64,000 nucleotides of DNA, from positions 748,743-812,742 of the forward strand of contig CM036209.1 of the NCBI GenBank assembly GCA_020631735.1, read 5' to 3'. Made by a program: the position numbers and the translations under genes. The DNA is from Saccharum officinarum (lineage: Eukaryota; Streptophyta; Magnoliopsida; Poales; Poaceae). Below are positions 11,650 to 21,245 of the stretch, one piece after another (positions within the stretch are counted from its first letter, which is position 1; each line of letters opens with the position of its first letter). A model generated the notes under the pieces. That model saw only the letters and a program-made list of their open reading frames with translations. It was not told the origin of the DNA and did not search any database.

Positions 11650-12339
11650 TCAGAATGACCTCTCTATCACTACCTGTAAAATACCATTCATGATCTAGGG
11701 TTTAAATAGGATTTATCTAGGGTTTATTATCTAGGGTTTATGGTTTAGCTTGGGATTAAAGGAAAAAACCTAAGTTGCATTATTAAAAAAATCTAAGTAT
11801 ATAGCATAATTATAGAAACACACAATTCATTAGAAATGTATAGATGTGGAAAAAATAAATTGAGAAATAAGGAGAGATATTGAAGTAAAAAACCAAAGTA
11901 CCACATAATTGAAAAATAAAAAAATCTACATTTCTCTCCCTACATAAATATACAAGAACACACCATTGATTCAATCTTGCATAAACTAGCTAAAAATTGA
12001 GAAGCAAACATGAAAAGAGAGAGAGGAGAGGCATTATCCAACCATCTTGAGCAACCTCATCTAACCATCTTAAGAAATAAAGACAAGAAGCTAGCTATTC
12101 TTCTCCCACACTCATGGTGAAACCCTAGATCCAAAAAGTGGCTCTAATTGAGCATTAATGAGCAAATTAAGGCAATTGGGACACAAACTAACCTTTTTTG
12201 GCAACCTCCTTCCAAGAAATCAAGATCAAAACCTCCCCCTTGTATTTTGTAAAATCTGGACCTCCAAAATCGCCTCCAATGGAAGGTGGCTGCGAGATAC
12301 AGTGATGCTCGGGGAGGAAGAAGTGATATTTACACCCAG

Positions 12340-12572
12340 AGAAATCACAGGCGGTTGGCTTAAGCCAACCGCCAACCGCCTGTGGTAATGCTTCTTCACA
12401 GACCTTAAGCCAACCGCCTGTGAAGATGCATTACCACAGGCGGTTGCCTAATGCATCTTCACAGGCGGTTGGTAGCTCTGAGACCGTTCTTTTTATACCA
12501 CAGGCACGTGATAACTAAAACTGCTTGTGATATAAAAAGGGGGCGTCGGCGTCGTACTCTTTTCTACTAGTG
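12340..12572. repeat. Right terminal and subterminal repeats of the CACTA element
   Basis: The terminus is CACTAGTAG on the minus strand. Inside, GGCGGTTGG and its complement occur several times in both orientations together with GCATTACCACAGG and GATGCATT words, giving short hairpins. In the En/Spm family such motifs bind the element's TNPA-type protein. Confidence 0.75.
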
Positions 12573-14075
12573 CTGGTGCCATGTATCCCCTGCAGTAGAC
12601 ATCAAGAGTTTTGAGACACCGCAAGCATAATCGAAGACCGTGCTAAAAAAGCATATGTACTATTGTTGCAGAGTTGGCTTACCTGGTTCCGACGAGTTTT
12701 GAAGTGAAAGTGACAGTGACAGGTTGGACTTTTGTTTAACCGAAAACCTTGACAAACCAAAATCCACAATTTTTGGAATCATGTTTGCATCCATTAATAT
12801 ATTTTGTGGTTTGAGGTCCAGATGAACAATGTCGCGCTCATGAAGGAAATTTAACCCGCTGCAGATTCCCTTAATTATCTCGTATCTCAGTGTTCCACTC
12901 AAGACCTGAAGATGCATCTGTAGAAATACTTTTCTAGACATAATTAATCTTGTCATACCATGCTTAATAAGAGCAATGAGACACATGTTGTGTGGTTGAG
13001 TGCAGTAATAGTAATATCTAGTTTCTAGTTCGTCCAAAAACAAAGTTATTGTAGTTAGAAGGTCAATTCAAGTTTGACCAAATTTATAAAGAAGTTTACC
13101 AATATTTATAACACCAAAAAAATACTATTAATTTTTCATGATGGATCTAATAATACGTATTATAAACATTGATGGTGTTTATTTTGTGTATACTTGTATA
13201 AATTTAAGATGTTTTGACTCAAACTAGAATAATCTTTGTTGGATGGAGGTAACATATTTTAGTGTTCTGCTGATTGTGGTTACATGTAGGCGTGTTCTAA
13301 CAATGTAAACTTCAGAAAATGAAAAAAGGGAGCTGATAAAATATGTTCTGTGTTTCCAAAGCGTACCTGAAAGATGCTTATCAAGGCCTCCGTTACACAC
13401 ATACTCAAAGCAGAGCATTCTTGCATAATTGTCAGCAATGACATATTCCCCGTTCGGTAGCTCGATTATCTCTCGCTTTGACTCCAAACAGTAACCTAGG
13501 AGTCGTATTACATTTGGGTGTTGGATTCCTCTAAGAGAAATGGCCTCTTTCTAGAACTGTTCATCATGCTGCACTACAAGACTGAACCATAATTTTAGAC
13601 TTCTTCCAGTGAGGTGGGCTTCTCCTATTATTTTAGCATTCAAAATTTAGTATAAATTTTTCTTACTAAATTTCTCCTAGTGAGATTCTCATGTGCTATG
13701 ACTAGTGGTAGTGTTTTATTACTACTTAAAACACTAGGAGAAATCCACCATCTTGGTAGTGACTATCATGAATCTTCTTCACAGCAATAAATGAATCACC
13801 CTAGCGGAGAAGTCCCTTCATAGAACAATTGTGATTTTTGATTTGTTCATTAATTACGGCCGCCAATATTTAAATTTATTTCTAAGTTGGAGCAAAAAGA
13901 ACACATCATAATTCATATTTACCTTGTAAACCACTCCGTACCCACCCCTCCCGAGTTCTTGCTCTTTGCAACAATTACGTGTGATGGATTTCAAAAAATA
14001 TAGGGTCAGAGAAATTGGTTCTGCGGTCGGATGCAGCAGCTTGTTCTCCAACTCCAATATCTCGTTGCTGTCCAT
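12573..14075 (-). pseudogene. Receptor-like kinase pseudogene, truncated by CACTA insertion
   Basis: Four exons can be read. Exon 1 (13923-14075) begins MDSNEILELENKLLH and carries the glycine-rich loop LGRGGYGVVYK. Exon 2 (13367-13815) has FIAVKKIHDS with the VAIK-type lysine, then IQHPNVIRLLGYC and LCFEYVCNGGLDKHLS. Exon 3 (12683-12905) has the catalytic loop [12 protein letters not shown] and the DFG motif (IVDFGLSRF). Exon 4 (12573-12589) codes only GYMAP before the transposon starts at 12572. Splice donors and acceptors are intact where checked. Disabling changes: an in-frame stop after GLLR, a stop after HDEQF, a +1 shift before RYEIIKGIC, another shift near the end of exon 3, and a 190-bp insertion in exon 2. 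It resembles the short grass receptor-like cytoplasmic kinases. The rest of the kinase domain is not found left of the transposon. Confidence 0.85.
13572..13761. mobile_element. 190-bp CACTA-type MITE in kinase exon 2 (left copy)
   Basis: It starts CACTACAAGACTGAACC and ends ATCTTGGTAGTG, so it has CACTA...TAGTG termini. It interrupts the kinase frame between codons for IHDS and QHDEQF. The flanking 3-bp words do not match exactly. The same element is present at 17581-17770 in the inverted copy. Confidence 0.75.
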
Positions 14076-14249
14076 TCCTATTTACACGGAACCTGCTTTA
14101 GAGGGAAAATTGTACATGTTATATACTTGTGCTAAACACAGATTGTTATGGTATTCTGATTCATGATATGAGTGGCCCCAGATCCTCAACATCTAAATTA
14201 CTCTATTTTGTTCAATCTATGACAACATAACAAAGAACTAACTGTAATC

Positions 14250-14406
14250 AGGGGCGAAGCCAGCATTGAGGCAAGGAGCTGCTGACTAAAGCTGTCAGCC
14301 CTCAGTATAACATGTTTTGGGTAAAAATACGATTGCATACATGGATTTACTTGTCAGGACTGGTGGTGCTAAAGCACTAAGCACCGGTCCTACATCTGCC
14401 CCTTGC
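14250..14406. mobile_element. Possible small MITE upstream of the kinase
   Basis: The stretch is bounded by AGGGGCGAAGCCAGC and CATCTGCCCCTTGC, a short inverted GGGGC...GCCCC pair of the kind seen in plant hAT-like MITEs. A mirrored copy lies near 16937-17093. The boundaries are weak. Confidence 0.3.
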
Positions 14407-14614
14407 TCTAATGGCGTGACTCGCAAATCAGTATGGGTTAGGAAAATTAGGATGTGTAGTACTTGGAAAACTAATTACTTAACTGAGTACAGATGTTTAT
14501 TAGAGCACGCACAGGATTAGCCCAAGCCAACTCATCATTTATGGGAGCTAGTAACCCACCAAGACTAACTACTATGATCATATTAAGATGTTTTGGTCTA
14601 GTACTCTAGTCCGC

Positions 14615-16728
14615 CACTACTGCAGAAAAGATTTTGTGAGGCACTGCCAAACGTATTAATCGAGGCGATCACAAAATTCAACCGCCTCGGAAAATGCAGG
14701 ACGGTTAACGGAGGCGATCATTTTATTTACCGAGGCACAAAAAAACGACCACCTCGCAAAATCGGTTAACGGAGGCGATCAGATTATTTATAGAGGTGAT
14801 CAGAAAATGCCCGCCTCCTTAAATCGATTTACAGAGGCAGTCTTCTTAATGAAGACAACCGCCTCCATAAATAGTCTATGTTTGGAGGCGGTCGTCTTAA
14901 GGCAACTACCTCCATAAACCATTTTCGGAGGTGAGCAACTATAAGGCCCGCCTCGGTTAATCGTGGTCGAGCCCACCTAGCCCATCTAGGCCCGGTAACG
15001 GGTTGTAGTACATATACGTTGAGCACCTGTAAACCCTAACTCTCTTTCGCTCCCTCTCCCTCTCCCTCAGTCGTGCCCCCGCACACCCCTTCTCTACCAC
15101 TCCTGCGCGCTCCATCTCTCTCCCACTGCTTCCCGGGCGGCGCACATGGCGGTTAGGCCCAGATCCGGTGGTGGCGCCCCTCTCCTCATCAGCGCCCACT
15201 CCATCCTCATCTTCACCGTGGTGGCAGCGGATCTGGCCTGCCCTCCTCCCCGGCGGCAGATCCAGCCCCCCTCCTCCCCGGCGGCGGATCCAGCCCCCCC
15301 TCCTCCCTGGCGGTGGATCCGGCCCCCTCCTCCTCCCCCCAGCTCCGTCCTCCTGGCGGCGCTCCCGGGCTCGGATCTAGGCGGCAGCGCTGGGACGGCG
15401 GCTGGTGCTGGGGCGGTGGATCAGGGCGAGTGGATCGACGGTGGTGGCATCGTGGCAAGCAGATCGACGGTGGTAGCGTGAGGCCCAGATCCAGGCCCGT
15501 GTGGGCTTTTTCTTTTTTTTGGTTTATTTTAATTGATTGATGGAGGCAAGCAAGGCAACCGTTTCCGTTAATCCATATTTACTGTTACCTTTGATTGGAG
15601 GCGGTTGCAATGCCCGTCTCCAAAAATCGAAAACGACCCGGGATTTTGGAGGCGGTTGCAATACCACTTGGTCGTTTTCGATTGGAGGCGGTTGCAATAC
15701 CACTTGGTCGTTTTCGATTTTTGGAGACGGGCATTGCAACCGCCTCCAATCAAAGGTAACGGTAAATATGGATTAACGGAAACGGTTGCTTTGCTTGCCT
15801 CCGTCAATCAATTAAAAATAAACCAAAAAAAGAAAAAGCCCACACGGGCCTGGATTTGGGCCTCACGCTACCACCGTCGATCTGCTTGCCACGATGCCAC
15901 CACCGTCGATCCACTCGCCCTGATCCACCGCCCCAGCACCAGCCGCCGTCCCAGCGCTGCCGCCTAGATCCGAGCCCCGGGAGCGCCGCCAGGAGGATGG
16001 AGCCGGGCGGGGAGGAGGAGGGGGCCGGATCCACCGCCAGGGAGGAGGGGGGGCTGGATCCGCCGCCGGGAGGAGGGGTCTGGATCTGCCGCCGGGGAGG
16101 AGGGCAGGCCAGATCCGCTGCCACCACCGGTGAAGATGAGGATGGAGTGGGCGCTGATGAAGAGGGGCGCCACCACCGGATCTGGGCCCTAACCGCCATG
16201 TGCGCCGCCCGGGAAGCAGTGGGAGAGATATGGAGCGCGCAGGAGTGGTAGAGAAGGGGTGTGCGGGGGCACGACTGAGGGAGAGGGAGAGGAGCGAAAG
16301 AGAGTTAGGTTTACAGGTGCTCAACGTATATGTACTACAACCCGTTACCGGGCCTAGATGGGCTAGGTGGGGTCGACCACGATTAACCGAGGCGGGCCTT
16401 ATAGTTGCTCACCTCCAAAAATGGTTTATGGAGGTAGTTGCCTTAAGACGACCGCCTCCAAACATAGACTATTTATGGAGGCGGTTGTCTTCATTAAGAA
16501 GACTGCCTCTGTAAATCGATTTAAGGAGGCGGGCATTTTCTGACCACCTCTATAAATAATCTGATTGCCTCCGTTAACCGATTTTGCGAGGTGGTCGTTT
16601 TTTGTGTCTCTCGGTAAATAAATGATCGCCTCCGTTAACCGTCCTGCATTTTCCGAGGCGGTTGAATTTTGTGATCGCCTCGATTAATACGTTTGGCAGT
16701 GCCTCACAAAATCTTTTCTGCAGTAGTG
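14615..16728. mobile_element. Non-autonomous CACTA-type element, palindromic
   Basis: Both ends read CACTACTGCAGAAAAGATTT (plus strand at 14615, minus strand at 16728). Subterminal DNA on both sides carries many AACCGCCTCGG, GGAGGCGATCA and CGCCTCCGTTAACC units. No transposase is present. The interior is a GC-rich proline/glycine-biased stretch (15130-15490, mirrored 15860-16220). The 3-bp flanks are CGC and GCG, which are reverse complements rather than a direct duplication, so the right half looks like a mirror copy of the left half and not an independent transposon end. Confidence 0.7.
15637..15707. repeat. 71-bp asymmetric spacer of the inverted repeat
   Basis: Between the arms lies a sequence that starts CCCGGGATTTTGG and holds two direct copies of TTGGAGGCGGTTGCAATACC, each followed by ACTTGG. 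This is the only part of the 5.4-kb structure without a mirror partner. Confidence 0.85.
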
Positions 16729-17267
16729 GCGGACTAGAGTACTAGACCAAAACATCTTAATATGATCATAGTAGTTAGTCTTGGTGGGTTACTAGCTCCC
16801 ATAAATGATGAGTTGGCTTGGGCTAATCCTGTGCGTGCTCTAATAAACATCTGTACTCAGTTAAGTAATTAGTTTTCCAAGTACTACACATCCTAATTTT
16901 CCTAACCCATACTGATTTGCGAGTCACGCCATTAGAGCAAGGGGCAGATGTAGGACCGGTGCTTAGTGCTTTAGCACCACCAGTCCTGACAAGTAAATCC
17001 ATGTATGCAATCGTATTTTTACCCAAAACATGTTATACTGAGGGCTGACAGCTTTAGTCAGCAGCTCCTTGCCTCAATGCTGGCTTCGCCCCTGATTACA
17101 GTTAGTTCTTTGTTATGTTGTCATAGATTGAACAAAATAGAGTAATTTAGATGTTGAGGATCTGGGGCCACTCATATCATGAATCAGAATACCATAACAA
17201 TCTGTGTTTAGCACAAGTATATAACATGTACAATTTTCCCTCTAAAGCAGGTTCCGTGTAAATAGGA

Positions 17268-17975
17268 ATGGACAGCAACGAGATATTGGAGTTGGAGAAC
17301 AAGCTGCTGCATCCGACCGCAGAACCAATTTCTCTGACCCTATATTTTTGAAATCCATCACACGTAATTGTTGCAAAGAGCAAGAACTCGGGAGGGGTGG
17401 GTACGGAGTGGTTTACAAGGTAAATATGAATTATGATGTGTTCTTTTTGCTCCAACTTAGAAATAAATTTAAATATTGGCGGCCGTAATTAATGAACAAA
17501 TCAAAAATCACAATTGTTCTATGAAGGGACTTCTCCGCTAGGGTGATTCATTTATTGCTGTGAAGAAGATTCATGATAGTCACTACCAAGATGGTGGATT
17601 TCTCCTAGTGTTTTAAGTAGTAATAAAACACTACCACTAGTCATAGCACATGAGAATCTCACTAGGAGAAATTTAGTAAGAAAAATTTATACTAAATTTT
17701 GAATGCTAAAATAATAGGAGAAGCCCACCTCACTGGAAGAAGTCTAAAATTATGGTTGAGTCTTGTAGTGCAGCATGATGAACAGTTCTAGAAAGAGGCC
17801 ATTTCTCTTAGAGGAATCCAACACCCAAATGTAATACGACTCCTAGGTTACTGTTTGGAGTCAAAGCGAGAGATAACCGAGCTACCGAACGGGGAATATG
17901 TCATTGCTGACAATTATGCAAGAATGCTCTGCTTTGAGTATGTGTGTAACGGAGGCCTTGATAAGCATCTTTCAG
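17268..17975 (+). pseudogene. Inverted second copy of kinase exons 1 and 2
   Basis: Plus-strand copy of the kinase remnant. Exon 1 begins at 17268 (MDSNEILELENK), but a 1-bp deletion in the T-run near 17347 breaks the frame before the glycine loop; the minus-strand copy keeps that frame. Exon 2 runs 17527-17975 with the MITE at 17581-17770, and shares the stops after GLLR and after HDEQF. Exon 3 would lie beyond the gap. Because both copies share the stops and the insertion, the duplication came after those lesions, or one copy is an assembly product. Confidence 0.8.
17581..17770. mobile_element. 190-bp CACTA-type MITE in kinase exon 2 (right copy)
   Basis: CACTACCAAGATGGTGG...CTTGTAGTG, the mirror of 13572-13761. 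Upstream codons end IHDS (ATT CAT GAT AGT) and downstream codons resume CAG CAT GAT GAA CAG (QHDEQ), so it is a clean insertion into coding sequence. Confidence 0.75.
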
Positions 17976-18377
17976 GTACGCTTTGGAAACACAGAACATA
18001 TTTTATCAGCTCCCTTTTTTCATTTTCTGAAGTTTACATTGTTAGAACACGCCTACATGTAACCACAATCAGCAGAACACTAAAATATGTTACCTCCATC
18101 CAACAAAGATATTTTCTAGTTTGAGTCAAAACATCTTAAATTTATACAAGTATACACAAAATAAACACCATCAATGTTATAATACGTATTATTAGATCCA
18201 TCATGAAAAATTAATAGTATTTTTTTGGTGTTATAAATATTGGTAAACTTCTTTATAAATTTGGTCAAACTTGAATTGACCTTCTAACTACAATAACTTT
18301 GTTTTTGGACGAACTAGAAACTAGATATTACTATTACTGCAACTCAACTCAAGCACAACATGTGTCTCATTGCTCTT

Positions 18378-18477
18378 NNNNNNNNNNNNNNNNNNNNNNN
18401 NNNNNNNNNNNNNNNNNNNNNNNNNNNNNNNNNNNNNNNNNNNNNNNNNNNNNNNNNNNNNNNNNNNNNNNNNNNNN
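18378..18477. other. Assembly gap of 100 N
   Basis: Exactly 100 N, the usual placeholder for a gap of unknown size. It separates the right arm of the inverted repeat from the Copia element. Confidence 1.
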
Positions 18478-19130
18478 AAACAAAAGAAGAATGTTAGCTC
18501 ACCAATCATAGACATCTCGAACTCCTTCGACATCAATTCACCAATTCCTCTGTAATAATCTTCATTGTTGATCCGAAGATGATATCATCAACATAGACTT
18601 AACAAATGAAGATCTCCCCATTAGCTTCTTGGTGAATAGTGTGTGTGACCTTCCCAATAGTGAAGCCCTTCTCAATTAGGAAGTCTCAGAGGCGCTCATA
18701 CCACGCTCTAGGGGCTTGCTTGAGCCCATATAGCCTTGGACAACCTATAAACATGATTAGGATATCTAGGGTCTTCAAACCCGGGAGGTTGTTAACAAAA
18801 GACTAGTTCATTTATGAAGCCATTTAAAAATGCACTTTTCACATCCATTTAATATAGTTTCATTCATTGATGTGATGCATATGCAAGAAGGATACGAATG
18901 GCTTCAAGTCTTACAACGGGTGCAAAGGTCTCTCCAAAATCAAGACCTTCAACTTGAGAGAACCCCTTTGCAACTAGTCTTGCCTTGTTCCTCACTAATA
19001 CGCCTTGGTCATCTTGCTTGTTGCGGAACACCCACTTGGTTCCAATGACTCTTGCACCTTTTGGATGCTCTTCAAGTGTCCAAACTTGATTACGAGTGAA
19101 GTTGTTCAATTCTTCATGCATAGCATTCAC
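18478..19130 (-). pseudogene. Copia reverse transcriptase fragment
   Basis: The N-terminal RT block is open at 18864-19130 with [20 protein letters not shown] and [16 protein letters not shown], classic Copia RVT_2 sequence. Further left the frame breaks, but the YVDD catalytic box followed by IIFGS is readable at about 18585-18596. Several stops and shifts make it non-functional. RNase H is not present before the gap. Confidence 0.85.
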
Positions 19131-19275
19131 CCAATCCGGATCTTGAAGAGCTTCTTATACATTATTAGGTTCAAGACAAGAGACAAAAGAGTGATGTTTA
19201 ACAAAAGAAGCAAGCTTTGAGATCGAGTCATTACCCCTTTGTAGGACTCCCTATGATGATATCTTGTGGATGTGC

Positions 19276-19914
19276 TTAAAGTAGATGTGAGTTTCTTCTA
19301 TCAACCACTTGAGGAGATGGATGGGGAGCATCAACATCTTGAGCTTGTGCCTCGGCTTGTTCATGAGAGACATGAGTGTCTTCATTTTCAACTCTCTCAT
19401 TCTTGTCATCATCTTGAGGCACATATGATGAAGATGGTGGATTGACAATTTGTACATCGTCATTCATCTTTAGGTTGATGTCTCCCACCGGCATGTTCTT
19501 CATTGCCTCCCTCAATGGTTCATCACCTACATCATCACAATTCACAATTGCTCCTTGGGAGCCGTTAGATTCATCAAATTCTACATCATATGTTTCTTCA
19601 ACCAAACCGGTGGCATGGTTAAATACTCTATATGCTTTAGACTTTGATGAGTAACCAATAAGAAAGCCAATGTCACAACGTCTTTGAAACTTCCCTAGGT
19701 GTTGACGCTTTTTATAGATGTAGCATTTGCAACCAAACACCCGAAAGAATGAGATATCCGGCTTCTTCCCATTTAGCAACTCATAGGGAGTCTTGCCAAG
19801 AAACTTTTGTAGGAAAAGGCGATTTGAAGCATAGCATGCGGTGTTGATTGCCTCGACCCATAATTTTTCCGGTGTATTGTACTCATCTAGCATTGTTCTT
19901 GCAAGGGTGATCAA
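19276..19914 (-). pseudogene. Copia integrase C-terminal part
   Basis: The frame reads LARTMLDEYNTPEKLWVEAI, NRLFLQKFLGKTPYELLNGK and FGCKCYIYKKRQHLGKF, the region after the catalytic Glu of Copia integrases and the start of the GKF/linker region. It is in line with the preceding ORF but separated by a TAA at about 19949, where the family normally has Gln (QNGV). Confidence 0.85.
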
Positions 19915-19947
19915 AGTCTGGTTCTTTCTCTCAACTACACCATTTTG

Positions 19948-20853
19948 TTAAGGAGTGTAGGTTGATGAAACTTCATGCTTGATTCCAATCTCATCACAAT
20001 AAGCTTCAATATTTGTGTTGTCAAACTCTTTGCCATTGTTACTTCTAATCTTCTTTATCTTTACTTCAAATTTATTTTGAGCTCTCTTTGCAAACTTCTT
20101 GAAGCAATTTGCCACTTCGGATTTGTCATGAAGAAAGAAAGTCCAAGTGTATCTTGAGTAGTCATCCACAATCACTAGACAATAGAGATTCTCACCTAAG
20201 CTCTTGTAAGTTGTAGGACCAAACAAATCCATGTGTAGAAGTTCTAACACTCTTGATGTTGACATGTAGGCTTTGGTTGGATGAGTATTTGCAACTTGTT
20301 TGCCGGCTTGACATGCACTACAAGGTTTGTCCTTCTCAAACTTGACATCCTTCAAGCCTCTTACTAATTCTTTCTTCAATAGCTTGTTGAGAGTGTTCAT
20401 TCCAACATGAGCAAGCCTCCTATGCCAAAGCCATCCAAGTGTAGTTTTAGTGAACAAACATGTCATCAAGTTTGCATCTTCGGAGGTGAAATCAACAAGA
20501 TAAAGATTGTTGTATCTAAAGCCTTTAAAAATCATTTGCTTGTCATCTATCTTTGTAACTACCACTTCATTAGGAGTGAATAGGCATTGGTAGCCAAGGT
20601 CACAAAGTTGCCCAACGGATAGTAAGTTGAAACTCAATGAAGCAACATAGAGCACATTTGAAAGAGAGTGATCATTTGATATTGCAATCTTGCATATACC
20701 CTTGACTTTGCTCTTTGAATTGTCCCCAAATGTAATCTTCTCTTGACATACCCCATTCTCTTCAAGTGAGGTGAACATACGAGGGTCACCGGTCATATGT
20801 TGAGTGCAACCACTATCAATAACCCAATGAGATCCACCGGTGTTGTAGTTCAC
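19948..20853 (-). pseudogene. Copia protease, pre-integrase and integrase core
   Basis: The protease active site is DSG in HWVIDSGCTQHMTG (residues 8-21). The GAG-pre-integrase block LWHRRLAHVGM lies near residue 143, and the integrase core follows with MDLFGP near residue 205 (first Asp) and RSNNGKEFD near residue 270. In the family the latter is normally SDNG, so the second catalytic Asp reads Asn here. The ORF ends at a stop before the Glu motif. Integrase joins cDNA to host DNA in the nucleus; this copy should be dead. Confidence 0.88.
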
Positions 20854-20867
20854 CTACACACAAGAGA

Positions 20868-21233
20868 TCAAGTTTTTTGTTTAAGGACCCAAACTTGAGA
20901 GGGACCCTTGACTTTCTCAACTAGTGACTTGCTAACCCATATTTTCTTAGGCCTATTCTTGTTAGGGGGACCCAAGAACATGACTTTCATCTTTCCACTT
21001 GAATCTTTTCTAAGCATGTAATGAGCATTGAAAGCAAAGGGTCTAGCATGCTTGGGCAAGGGTTGTGGTGGTGGAGTTTTGCACTCATGAGCAAAATGAC
21101 CTTCTTGTCCACACTCAACACTTCTCTTTGGCTTAGGCTTTGACTTGCTTTGTTGTTGTTGAGCTTTAGCCTTGTTTTCTTGATTTGCCAAGTAACCAAT
21201 GCCACTTCTATCCATCTTCATGACGGTGTTCAT
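20868..21233 (-). pseudogene. Copia gag, second zinc-knuckle segment
   Basis: The frame reads SVECGQEGHFAHEC, a CCHC knuckle lacking its first Cys, then RPFAFNAHYMLRKDSSGK and KKIWVSKSLVEKVKGP, the conserved linker just upstream of the protease in SIRE-type polyproteins. Confidence 0.75.
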
Positions 21234-21245
21234 GAGTAGCTCACT

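Larger units (their letters stand above)
7176..12572 (-). mobile_element. CACTA (En/Spm-type) DNA transposon, left end degenerate
   Basis: The right end is clear: the minus strand starts CACTAGTAGAAAAGAGTACG at 12572. Inward from it (about 12350-12480) are repeated, alternately oriented copies of GGCGGTT, such as ACAGGCGGTTGG, which are typical TNPA-type subterminal sites. Near the left end a short hairpin (about 7205-7240) carries the same GGCGGTT core in CTATAGGCGGTTCCC. No CACTA word marks the left end; the position 7176 is a guess, following a CTG at 7173-7175 that would match the CTG at 12573-12575 as a 3-bp target duplication. Three frames inside encode one broken transposase. Confidence 0.75.
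12969..15636. repeat. Left arm of a giant inverted repeat
   Basis: Read in reverse complement, this segment matches 15708-18377 almost base for base, with scattered substitutions and 1-bp indels. It holds kinase exons 1 and 2, the 190-bp CACTA MITE, the kinase upstream region and half of a CACTA element that starts at 14615. Its outer edge lies in the kinase intron between exons 2 and 3. Confidence 0.9.
15708..18377. repeat. Right arm of the giant inverted repeat, cut by a gap
   Basis: It mirrors 12969-15636. The differences seen include a T/C change that gives REITEL instead of REIIEL in the kinase, one T fewer in a T-run after GACCCTATA, one T fewer near AATGTTATAATACG, and a cluster of mismatches in the last 40 bases before the N run. 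The arm stops exactly where the gap starts. Confidence 0.9.

Noticed and set aside
15146..16324. Several Pro/Arg/Gly-rich ORFs on both strands in the palindrome
   Set aside because: Composition-driven open frames in GC-rich transposon DNA, mirrored by the inverted repeat. No domain and no consistent frame.
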